Assembly (NCBI RefSeq): GCF_901933205.1
Contig: NC_044572.1
Coordinates: forward strand, 30,032,501 to 30,096,500
Source of the DNA: Camarhynchus parvulus
Lineage: Eukaryota > Chordata > Aves > Passeriformes > Thraupidae
DNA: 64,000 nt
Direction of reading: 5' to 3'
In this document: in pieces, positions 49,127 to 60,070 of the stretch
Layout of the letters: each line of letters begins with the position of its first letter
Numbering within the stretch: the first letter of the stretch is position 1
Translations under genes and position numbers: made by a program
Notes under the pieces: generated by a model
Told to the model about the DNA's origin: nothing
The model's database searches: none
Seen by the model: the letters and a program-made list of their open reading frames with translations, nothing else

Positions 49127-52121
49127 TAAGGAAGAGCTGTGGCACTGCTCTGTCAAAGTGAAGACCCAATGATTGCCCATGGAAGGCCAGATCCCTCTCC
49201 CCTTGGAGTCTTCTCCCTGATGTAAAGGTCATGTCCATCATGAGCAACTCTTTCAAGTGGTCTGTGATCTAGCTACAGAACAGAGCTAATGGCAGCCATG
49301 GATGTGAGACAGGAAAAGGAGGGGCCAGGATGCCAGGGCAGGGCTGACAGGTACCCAGGACACAGGGCAGAGGTGCACAGCCTCTTGCAAGGCCACAATT
49401 CCTGTCTCATTTGTGTGCCACAGAAAAGAAAGGCCCATTCACATGTGTGTCCCAGCCTTCCCACAGGACAAATTCCAGCCTTGCTCAGAGGGTAAATCAT
49501 ACACTGGGTTTCCAGGCGGCCAAGAGCCCTTTAGAATTACATTTTGAAATACACTTACCAGTTTGACTACTTCTGAAAATCTGGATCTCAGTCGATGAAA
49601 TAATGGGATGGGGCAAATCTGACTCTTAGAAGGTGTCAGAATTACAAATATGAAAGAAGAAAATCCCTCCCTCCTAAATCGACCCTTTTGTATTGAGCAC
49701 ATCTTCAATGTTTCCAAGCAGGATATTTTTAAAAAATCTCATGTATTGCCATTCACAGGAACTCGTGCTTACGAGTAATTCCTGGGGTCCTTTAAAAGCA
49801 TTTATTTGAATGTTTTTCTTCTTCCAGTTTGTCACTTGCTCACATATCAAAAGTTCAGAAAAAGGCACAGAGCACCACTGTGCTCCCGGGCAGCTCCCTG
49901 AATAGTCCCTTGGCAGCTGTAACTCAGCAGGAAAGCTTAGGGGCTTGGATGTGTTAATTAGCTGGCAGCTCTCCTCACATTTTCAGCAGCAATGCTCAGT
50001 GCTGTAGCTCTGTCTCCAGGCATACACTTTCATTTTGCTGTTTCACCAAGCAAACCCTGAAAAAGGAAGAACGAGTGCTGAATTTAACAGGAGTTAATGC
50101 ATTACTTTGCAAGTGCTTCATGGCTGAGAGTCTAAAGTCTTCCTCCCAGCAATGTGACATGTGACTGAGACAGCTGCAAATCTCCAAGTAATGACCTCTG
50201 CTAAGTGACTCAGTCAGTTCAGTCCAGCTCCCAGCAGATAAATGACACCATATATCTCCCCTTCAGCTATTTACCCAGGCTTGGGAAGGAAGCAGGGCAT
50301 GTGAGCCCTGTCCTGCTGTGGCTGCACACAACCAGCTGTGAGGTTAACCCTGCAACTGAGACCTTGCAGCCGCTCTGGGACTGGATGTTCCTGCCACACA
50401 AACTACCCAGGAGCATTAGCAGCCTCCAACATCCAGTTTAAAAACATTTCAGAGTATTATTTTTATCAGTTCCTCAACACCAAGAGCTCTTTCAGATAGC
50501 ACATTACCTGGCACGTCACACATTGCAGGATGATATTTCAGCTTCCAGAAAAAAGTGCTGGACAGAGCTAGATTCACCTCTGAGTACCAGTTTTCAAAAG
50601 CTTGGGAATTCTTTTCTTCTCTATTTCAGCAATAAGCAATAATAAGTAATTAGCACCCTCAGTATTATTTCAACATCCATTTTCTGGACCCCATTTAACA
50701 AAGTGCATACTGAAAAGATTTCTCTCATGGGTAAGTTTTCTTCTGCAGCTTTTCCTTATGGCCAGGTAGCAATGTAAGATAATTTCAGTCGGCTGTAGAG
50801 AGTAGAGACAAGCTCAGTTAACCTGAAAAGAGATACTGTAATCTACAGCCATATATCAATATTTGTACTTGCTCAAATTAAATACATGAGGTTAGAATAG
50901 AGCATAATATATCTAACATACTTAGAGGGTGCTTAAGGTAAATGAAGTTTACCTGGTTTTGTTTGGATGATAAAGCATTTAACCACTGCTCATACACTTT
51001 GGATAAGTGGATTTATCCTTGGTTTGGATGTATGTCTATACAACTTCCATACAGATTTCCTTCACAGCTGAGAAAAGGTCAAGGAAATAACTTCAGCCTT
51101 CATAAATAATTTTTAATTATGGTGTTCTAGCATATGTGCCATTTCAGATGCCATTTGTGTGGCAGAAAACAGCTGACAGTAAGTGTGGCCCGTTGAGAGG
51201 ACAGGGCAAGAAGACAAGTTATGTTTTAATGAAAATGGTGCAAAGAACCAAGAGTGTTGCTTGTCTCTGTTATTAATGTCCAGAAGGAGACCTCAGTGAC
51301 AGGGAGAACCAGGAGCCAAGAACCAGCACACACATCACTGGGCAGCTGGGGAGAGGACTGGCCACTGCCACCCCTGCACAGGGTCAAGGCAAAGGCACCT
51401 GCCAGGAGAGGGGACCTGCAGCAGGGCTCTCCTCCCACAGAGCTCCCAGCCAGAGAGTCCTGAAAAAACACTCCCTTTGAAACCATTAGGGATATAGTTT
51501 GTTTGTAAAATATTGTGTCTTAAGGTCTAGAGCTTCTGTTTCTTTAGACTGACTTATGCCAACAGCTAAATATATGTCTTTAAAAATAGTATGTGCAGTA
51601 GGAATGTAAATGCAAGGTTGCTTGTTTCACTAGAAAAATACCAGCGAAGTGATTCAGTTTTGATATTGCAGTTCCTACTTGTTGAGGAAGTCACTCTTTG
51701 TTTGGAGCTCAATAGGCCTGCAAATATTTATCCATACCATTGTACATTAAATATGGAGATATTTAACAGTGCTTAAAACAATATTTGTTAACTTCATTTC
51801 CAGATATCAAATTGGAGAATTAGTACAAAATTCTGAAAACAAAGTGTTACTTTGGTAAACATCTACATTGCCCATCACTGTTTTCTCCAAGGGATAATTT
51901 AAAGAGGTCTAGTATTTAAATATTTGCTTTGTCTTGTCATTACAGGAATATATCAGGCACTACAATTATTTTTCCATTTTTAATGCAGAAAAGACAGCTC
52001 TAACTGGTTAGATTTCCCACAGCTATAATTACCTAATATCTCTAAGTTTTTCGTTATGTATGCCCCTCTGGATTCTGGGGCTTAAAAGGGACCACAGAGC
52101 TGACTAAAGGTAATAAACACG
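49127..52121. other. Unique non-coding DNA
   Basis: Mixed composition, somewhat GC-richer at 49280-49450 and 51290-51450. Frames are under 95 codons and unrecognised. No repeat signature seen. Confidence 0.55.
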
Positions 52122-52177
52122 ACTGTGGTGGTTTCCCTGTGTGGCATCCTCTCCCAGGGATCCTGACTCATCACAGT
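52122..52177. repeat. Nested inverted repeats
   Basis: Outer arms ACTGTGGTG (52122-52130) and CATCACAGT (52169-52177) pair with one G-T wobble. Inner arms TCCCTG (52134-52139) and CAGGGA (52155-52160) pair exactly. The two-stem stack could fold in RNA. No known RNA family is recognised. Confidence 0.6.
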
Positions 52178-55100
52178 TGTTGACCAGGCATACAATTAGC
52201 TAGCCAGAAAAGCAGGCATTAATATTGTGGCATAAAATCTCTTTAAATTTGTTGCAATCCATCCAATTCAGCTCAGTTTTCAACCAGGAGGTGGCAATGT
52301 TGTTTCATACTTGTGCTGTTTTCAGCCTGACTCCAGCATTGGGACTTGGACCTGTGTGTGCCTACAGAATAAACAATGAAAACCAACTCAATTTTACTTT
52401 GGCAGCTACATCTTATTTATAGGCACAACATCAAAAGAGAAAAAAACCTCATCTCTAGAAGTAAAGATATATTAAAGTTGGGCATTCCAACTGCAAATAA
52501 TTTTTTAAAGTTGTTTCTGGTAGGTAGAATTATTTTGCAACAGGTCTGTTATTTATAATTGCATTTAGGGTGGAGAAACTGATCATGGGCTTATTTCAGA
52601 GGCAGAACTTTTAAAGTGGAAGTAGGTTCAATGGAAAGCTCTTTCTTTACAGGAGGTGGGATTTGCCTTCCTCACAAAATGACAACAGAGGAGCTTGGTA
52701 TTGGAAAGATGCTGTAAATTTGGCTTCCTGGAAGAACCTGGAGTAAAATAAAAAATTGATAGGTATCTGAACACACAAAAATGATATTTGAATAGATACT
52801 AAAAAAAAAAAAAGCAATCAGTACAAAGTAATTCAGCCCTGGTCTGCAGAAAAAAATGAAAACTATTTCCTATAAATAAAGATGATGAAGATGAAGGAGC
52901 TACTTCTCACACAGGGCCTGATCTCACCCACCAACACCTTACCCAGTGAAGGAAATGGAAGATTTACCACAACAAACTCTGTGATCACTATTGAACAGGA
53001 GGAAATACAAGTCTGGGATAATTTTTCACTGCCTGAGCTCTACTCTTCTGCCATAGCATTTCTGGCATTTTGGGAAAGTTTGGCCATTCTGCCTATTCAA
53101 GGTCCTGGGTGTAGACAGAGACACACCCAGAGACAGAGGTGCATCACAGAGAACAGTTTTACTGGGAACCTCCACAGGCATCACAGCTGTGCTTCTGCCC
53201 TCCAGAGGGATTACTCTAACACAGGCAACATGACACAACCTGGTATTTTTCATTTCTTGAAACAGGAATGTTTCAAGTTCTGTGTTTGGAGAAAAGAACA
53301 TCATCTTGCAAGCTGTGTGAAAAACCGAGAGATCAGCCTCTACAGAGGTTACAAACCATTTCATTTCAGATGTTGCAGATCCGAAAGCATTCAACACTAA
53401 GGGAAGAGCTTGTTTACAGAGAGCACCAGGAGTTGAGGCTTCTCAGTAGTGTCCCATGACATGCTCAGTGTCAGGATCCCCACCACTGCCAGGTCAGGTG
53501 TTTGGTGCACCAATGCATGGCTGCATCTCCTAGACCAGCACCAGAAATGAGCTCTTTTCTCTGGGACTAAGCTGTGCCTTGTAGCAGATGCTTTTTCATC
53601 ATCGTGTAAATTTTTTCAAAGAACCATCCTGATAACTCTAAGAAGTCCTATATTATAAGAGCACACAAGAGTGGAATTAAAAAATTCTGGTTCTTTGAGC
53701 CATCATCCATTCAAGCCATGCTGTGGCTGCTGAGGCCCAGGGTTCCTCATCCCTGGCTCCCAGAGTTCATAGATTTGTGGGTTTGTGCCTGTTACAGCAT
53801 CACCCCCTCTGTCCCCTGCAAGAGGCTGCTGTTCTGGGCACCAGTACAGCACAGTGACTGTAAAGGACAGAAAGCAAGAATTAGGTCAATAAATTATATG
53901 TTTCAAAGCACAACAATCATTATGTTGTGCACAGGCGTTTGCAGTTCATTTAATGAAATGAGAGTAAAGGCCCCAAGACCAGAGGATGTGGAATCCTTCA
54001 ATTCACAGATGTACACTAGTTGCATACCAATGCAACATCAGACCAAAATAAATCACTAAGATAAGAGAAGATTCCTCCTGGAGACTGAAAAACACTGGAA
54101 CATCTGGAAAGAAAAAAAAATTAGTTGAATATGTGTTTTGGATGCTTTATAGGAAAAATATCTTCAAGAGACTGTCCTGTCTTTAAACAGTGAACAGTGA
54201 GACCCAGGATGTTTCCTGGGGATTAATGACTACCTAGGCGAGTTAATGACCCAGAGAAAAGCTGAGGGTCATTAAAACCAGTCAGTCATCAGGTCATTGA
54301 GAAATTCACTCTGCTCAAGTTTGTTATGGTTGCTGACAGTGCTCCTCCTTCTTGGTAAATATAAGAAAAGAAAAAAGCAGCAGCATACTTCTTTCTGCAT
54401 TGCCAGAAAGCCCTGCAGCCATCCCTCTGTGAGGGGAAATGCTGGGAGGACACCACCACTATGCCAAACCTTGCAAAAAACCAAATCTAATTTCTCCCCT
54501 TGAATTTAGACAATATTGTTATATTTCAGTGTGCTTAGATTAGGCATAGTTGCATGTGAAAAATCTAGGTCACCTTTCAATAAATGCTTGATATCTCTCA
54601 GTTTGAGTATTACTTAAGAATTTTTTCACATAAAATATTAACTTTTTAAATAAATGCAGTTACAGTTATTAATTGCACTTTTAGGTCAATAGATTTCTGT
54701 CTACAGGCACCCAAATATTACCAGTTATTAAACCCTGATCTGCCAATGAACACTGGGAGAAACATACTGCTCTGAACTTGTCATTTTTCTGAGAGCTTGT
54801 CAGTAACAAGCGAAGTACAAGACAGGCAACAGCTATAGTCATGTATTTCCTGTCTTAGTTACACACCATGATACCAGCACAGGAGTCAGCAGCCAAAACC
54901 AAAGCCACAATTACCCTGGAAAAGAAGTTCTTTCAGGGAAACCTGCATCTGTGCTCATGTCAGGGTGGTCAGCCATAAAAACCAGAGGCAGGAAAGTTTC
55001 CTTCAATGAGTAAATTTGGTAGTGAAGCATGTCTAACTTAAAAATGTGTGCTTACAAAACCCAAACAGAAAGAGGCAGGGGGGCACAATTAACAAAGGTA

Positions 55101-55310
55101 GCTTGAACAAACAGCAGCTCTCAGTTATTTGGTACTGCCATCAAAAGACCTTAAACACCAATTTTAATTCTCAGCCATGCAAATGGATCCAGGTGAACAC
55201 AGATGGCTGAATCAGTGAAATATTGCAGGACTGGAGTCCTTCAGGCAGAGACCAATGAGGGAGTGCACAGGCCATGTCCTTCCAGCCGCAGAGGTTTCAG
55301 ACAGATTTAG
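52178..55310. other. Unique non-coding DNA with a 172-codon open frame
   Basis: The plus-strand frame 52882-53400 (starts MMKMKELLL) and an overlapping 123-codon minus-strand frame have no recognisable motif. Long open frames on both strands over the same bases suggest composition rather than selection. An A-run lies at about 52800-52813. Confidence 0.5.
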
Positions 55311-55750
55311 CAGAGAATCATGGAATCATTTAGATAGAAAAAGATCTTTAACATCATAGAGTTCAAACATTAACCAAGTTCACCACTAAACCATGTCCCT
55401 AAGTGCCACATCTACACTTCTTTTAAACACCCACAGGAATGGCAGCTCCACCACTTCCCTGGGCAGCCTGTGTCAGTGCTTGACAACATGCTTGGATAAT
55501 ACATTTTTCCTAATATCCATCTGAACCTCCTCTGGCGCAACTTGAGGTCATTTCCTCTTGTCCTGTCACTTGCAACCTGGAAGAAAAGGCTGACCCTCAT
55601 CTCACTGCAAGCTCCTTTCAGGCATTTGTCAAGAGCCATAAGGTCTGTCTCCCCTGAGCCTCCTTTTCTCCAGGGTAAACAATCTCAGTTCCCTCCTCAT
55701 AAGACTTGTGCTGCAGGCTCTTCCCCACCTCTGTAGCTCTTCTTTTGCCA
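55311..55750 (-). mobile_element. CR1 LINE, longest copy in window
   Basis: Starts with AGAGAATCATGGAATCATTT, a degraded octamer tail. It runs through TCAAACATTAACCAAGTTCA, CCACTTCCCTGGGCAGCCTG, CTCTGGCGCAACTTGAGGTC, TTTCCTCTTGTCCTGTCACT and CTCCAGGGTAAACAATCTCA to about TCTTTTGCCACA, all in CR1 reverse-complement order. About 440 bp of 3' sequence remain. It is more diverged than the 40.1 kb copy and includes the end of the reverse-transcriptase-distal region only. No intact ORF is expected or seen. Confidence 0.93.
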
Positions 55751-56016
55751 CACAGCAACAGGTTTACTGCCTCCTTCCCCCTCTGTGCTGGGCTGGGAGT
55801 GAAGTTGTATGTGAGCAATTTAAGAGACACAGGATGAGAGTTGTTCAGGTCTGACAGAAAAGTCATATAAGCACTACAGTATCCATAAAACAGGGACCTT
55901 CTAAAACAGGTAATTATTTTAAAAGTCTAATTTCATCAATTTGAGTCAATTATTCACAACTGATAAAATAAATCTCTCTATTTTCTTCTGTAGAGAATCT
56001 TGCTGCACTTTCAACC
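55751..56016. other. Unique AT-rich spacer
   Basis: Short stretch between the CR1 copy and the hairpin at 56017. Nothing recognised. Confidence 0.55.
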
Positions 56017-56076
56017 AGGAAGCCTTCTCTTGAGAGGAGCTGAACATGCAGCTCCTCTCAAGAGAAGCGTCTTCCT
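56017..56076. repeat. Long hairpin resembling a pre-miRNA fold
   Basis: CTTCTCTTGAGAGGAGCTG (56024-56042) and its exact reverse complement (56049-56067) flank a 6-base loop. An asymmetric internal loop (C against CGT) is followed by six more pairs, AGGAAG (56017-56022) with CTTCCT (56071-56076). The stem length and internal loop resemble a microRNA precursor, but I do not recognise a known family and the loop is small. Confidence 0.85.
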
Positions 56077-59000
56077 CCTTGCAGGAAAAGGATGCACCAC
56101 TTCTCCTTAAAGACTTTGTTCAGATGTTGCTCCTCATTACTTTTCAAGATCTGCTGAGCCTGGAATACTCAGAATAGCAACTTTTACTGCAGGAAAAATG
56201 GAATAATTATTTTTAAGTGGTCCTACTTTAAAGCCAAGTGCCTTAGTCTTTGTTTTATTGTCAGGGAATTTCTCTGCACTTAGAAAAATAAAAGTTTACC
56301 AGAACCCAGAAGGATCTTAGGAAGTTCAATCCAGCCTGTTCCCACAAGACATAATTAGTCAAATAAAATTTCCCAGTGTTTACTTCTCTTCCAAGCTTCA
56401 GTTTTTTCCTATCTCAGTGTAACAGTTTTAGGCAGCAGTAATCCTTCCTTAGAGAGAATGGAAGAGAAATTCAGCAGCCTCTACAGATTAACCTGCAAAT
56501 GCTCACGTTTAACCTGACATTTCTGCCATCAGCAATAGGTACACAAATAAAATTTTTTGCCATATCAGCCCTATGATACCTTCTTGAAAGGGCAGGGCTC
56601 AATGTAAGGGTTAAAATAAAGATGGAAAAGTGAGGCAAGAGAGAGGGATGACTGCCAACAAGTCAGAAATCTCTTCCAACATTTTATAAAAACCTACTTT
56701 CTGAGTTCAGCTGGAAATCTGTGAAAATCAGGTATTACCATCTACACATTTTGGACTCAAAGTAGTGGCAATCAGCACAAAATATAAGTAAATATAGGCA
56801 AAAAAAGCAGAGCCTAATAATTTTTTATGATAAACCTGCAGACTGGGAAAGATGAAAAAGAAATATGGAAATTCAAAACAGAGAAGTTTCCAATTTCAAT
56901 GGCATAATTTTGCTGAATATCCGGCACAACAAGGAGAGAAAACATCAGAAAAATCAAGAGAAATGAATCTCTATCACTCAGTGGATGTATCTATCTCACG
57001 CATTGCACCAGGGTGATTGGGAAGGTGACCCAGGTCTCCCCAGTTGCAGGAGCAGCCGCCACACTGGACCTGGGCACCAGACTCTTCACATATGCTCAAA
57101 GTTATTTGCTGTACACAGGAAGCTGGTCTATGAGAACTACAAAGTAGTACAGCTGGGACAGTTTCTTGGGGGGAAAAAAAAGGACTATTTCAAATCAAAA
57201 TGAGCATGTGGAAGTTTTTAAAAATATCATTTGCCAAAAACTGCCAACATGTACTATTCTGACTTTGTTATGGGATCTCTCTGCAGCCTAATTTTTCCTG
57301 TTGCTGCTCCTACAGGTTCTGGGAGACTAAAAGATCATATACTCTGAAAACAGCTACAGCAGGAAGAGCAGAAAATTATAGTAGCTCCTGTTAAAAATAC
57401 AGTCTTTGTGGCAGTCCTCTGGAGAGGTAAGATTGCCCTTGTCAAGGCTGGGGAACAAAGCAAACTGCAATAACCTATATGATGATAGCCTCAACATGTG
57501 TTAAGTTTCAAGCTTCAAGCAGTCACCAGCTGTGACAAGAGTGACTTTTCCAAAAATTCCTCTTTAGTCATCACGTGCAAGCAGAGACTTACTAAAAATC
57601 AAAACCCATAGACTGAAAGATTGTTTCTTCTCAAATATCCATCCCACATCCATGAAATACATGCAGAATGGGGTAACATTTCAATAGATGTCAGATCCTT
57701 TGCCCACCAGGAGCTTTTACACAAAGCCAAGAAAATGATAGAGAAGGGCAACAGAGAATGACCTGCTGAAATGAAATTCAATATTGGGTCATCCTTAATA
57801 CAAACATTGCAATTATTTGGGGTTTGGGAAAATTAAAAAGACTTTCTAGAACCTCATTAAACAGCCTCTGTGAGCTGGCAGGGCTGACAGCCACTCCCAC
57901 TGAGGTCGTTGCCCTTTCCACCTCCAAGACCATGCGTCTGATGCCTGCCCTTCCAATACCACCTGCAACACAGCCTGTGCTGACCAAAACTGCATCTAGA
58001 TAAAAGGTTTTCCAATTTTTTTTCCATCCAAATCCACCCCCTCTAAAAAAAAAAAAAACAACAAACTAAACAAACAAACAAAAACTGTCAACAAAAAATC
58101 CCTTCACACAGCTCTTCTGTTTAGAACCCAATTTCAGAAATACATTTTTCAATCTGACTACTTATTCAAAGACAACTGCTAATGTATTCACTCTGGAACA
58201 ACTTATGGAGAGGAAAAGAAGCAGTATCATTTAATATAGGGACCATACAACTATACAGAACTTTCCCAAATTAAAACGGGAGAAATTGTGAACTGAGAAA
58301 TAGTCAAAGAATTTATAACAATGATTTTTGTAAAAAAAAAAAATCAGGATGGAAGTATCCTTAGCTAGCAGATTTCAGTGGTAGTCAGAGCTGGTAACAA
58401 ATTAGCATCTGTACAACAAATTAACAGCCTATTTAATAACATGCACTACAACAAACGCACATGATAATTTTTAGAAACTCAGAGTTGACAGAAGACAAGA
58501 AAGATTTGCTCAGGGAGAACAGGGCTGGGCAATTTCCTTCTCTCTTGACCTGGAATGCCAAGATCTACACAAAGAGAAGCTCTGGAGATAACTCTGGCTT
58601 CTGTATCTTAAAAATTCATCATCTCTCAGTCTGTCTGTTAATTTTTCCAGACATCTTATTTTTGAAGATAGCTGCTCTGGAGAGGAAGGATTAAGCTATC
58701 ATAGCCCGAGGTCCAAGAAATTAAAATTGCTACTTCTCTGAACGTCACTCTGGGACTGCGTTAAACTTTTCTGGGGCTCGGGGGTGCGATGTTGGATTTC
58801 TCCAACCCTGCTGTTTTTCATGTGCTTTCACACGGGAGAGGAGAATGCAGCCCTTACACGTGACACACTCAGAGTACAACTGCCAGGCAGCCTACCCTTC
58901 TGCAAATGCCATTAGCAAGCTTCCTCTTCAAAAAAACAAACTTAAATCAACATTAGCACCATAATTATTGCAAAGCTGCTGAATGGGCCACTCTGTTACC

Positions 59001-59630
59001 TAAAGTCCATTTTAATCCCAAAACAACATAGTTAGGATGGGAAAGACTTTTTAAAGGTATTCGAAATATGCATATTCCATTTCAGGTCCAGGGAATCAAG
59101 TTACCAGCCTGTAAGTGAGATAAGGCAGCAAGAGAGCACCCAGGTCCTGGATGGCTGTGGGACTTGGGTGATTTGCTCAGCTCAGTCCTCAGGCTAAGCA
59201 AAGCCCCCGATAACACCAGCTGGAACGTGTGCCCTGCAGCCCTGGACAGCTGGAAGGAGAAAAGGCTAGTCACAAATTAAATTAAGAGGTGTAATATGGT
59301 GTGAGAAGAAAAACAAATTGAGATTGTGAAAACAGGTGCCAACTGACATTTACTCAATACTCAGTCACACTTTCCTTTCTCTCTCTGTGATTAGCAGCTA
59401 AGCTGAATTAGGATACATTTCATGCTTCTGTGACCTTCTAGAACCCCCTTACAGAAAAAGAAAAACACCTGTAGCAAGAAAGTTGTTTTTTTTTTCCAAG
59501 AGGGTAAAAGTGCCAACTACTGTGAAGTTGGCCTAGCCAAGACTGATACACCAAAGCAAAAATATAGTGGTGTAACCAGTTAAATTCTATTTTTTAATAA
59601 AAGAGCATTAAAGACAGGGTTTTAAAGTAG
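56077..59630. other. Unique AT-rich non-coding DNA
   Basis: A-runs at about 58047-58060 and 58332-58343 are the only repeats. Frames are under 80 codons. No exon recognised. Confidence 0.55.
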
Positions 59631-59898
59631 TGATGCCTTTAGTTTTAGCTTTCATATTTTCCAGATTCTGTTCTGCATTAGGATATAAATCTGAACTTCA
59701 TATAAAATGTTGGCAAGTTCTCTTCACAGTTTAGTCAGACAAATCCTTTTCCAGCCTGAGAACCAAGGACACTGTTGCAGCTTCAGGCTCAAAAAGTGTA
59801 AACAACAGCGAATTGAGGAGAGCAATCTGGGAGGATGGGACTTCATAACCTCAAGCTGTAATTGGCAATTAACCCCAGTATGTAAATGGACCAAAACT

Positions 59899-59905
59899 TA
59901 TAAAA
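59899..59905 (+). promoter_or_regulatory. TATA box of the solo LTR
   Basis: TATAAAA lies about 97 bases before the LTR's AATAAG signal, a spacing compatible with the LTR promoter and R region. The promoter could in principle still drive transcription rightward into flanking DNA. Confidence 0.6.
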
Positions 59906-59995
59906 GTGGGAAAACTCGTAACCTGGAGTCCATCTTGGGTGTAGCCATGGCCGGGCTCTTGTCCTGCCCAAGGTGTTTCCTTTGAAGGCCTTTTT

Positions 59996-60001
59996 AATAA
60001 G
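59996..60001 (+). terminator. Degenerate polyadenylation signal of the solo LTR
   Basis: AATAAG, one base from AATAAA, sits within TTTTTAATAAGTAACTAC, the usual place for the R-region poly(A) signal of this LTR type. The change probably weakens it. Confidence 0.5.
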
Positions 60002-60070
60002 TAACTACTTTATTCCTTTAACACTGTCTAGCTTCTGTTCTAGGCATGATGCCTCTCAAGGCATCAGTAG

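Larger units (their letters stand above)
59631..60066 (+). mobile_element. Solo LTR of an avian endogenous retrovirus
   Basis: A 436-bp unit begins TGATGCCTT and ends AAGGCATCA, a perfect 9-bp terminal inverted repeat of the TG...CA type. It is flanked by the 4-bp direct repeat GTAG (59627-59630 and 60067-60070). Inside are a TATA box, TATAAAA at 59899, and a degenerate polyadenylation signal, AATAAG at 59996, followed by a T-rich U5-like end. No gag, pol or env lies beside it, so this is a solo LTR left by recombination between two LTRs. A 4-bp duplication is typical of class I (gammaretrovirus-like) integration; class is inferred. Confidence 0.85.

Noticed and set aside
48777..49256. 159-codon minus-strand frame with a Leu/Ala/Phe hydrophobic run, possible membrane protein
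   Set aside because: The hydrophobic run is produced by the 18-bp tandem repeat at 49093-49126; several other frames overlap and no homologous domain is seen.
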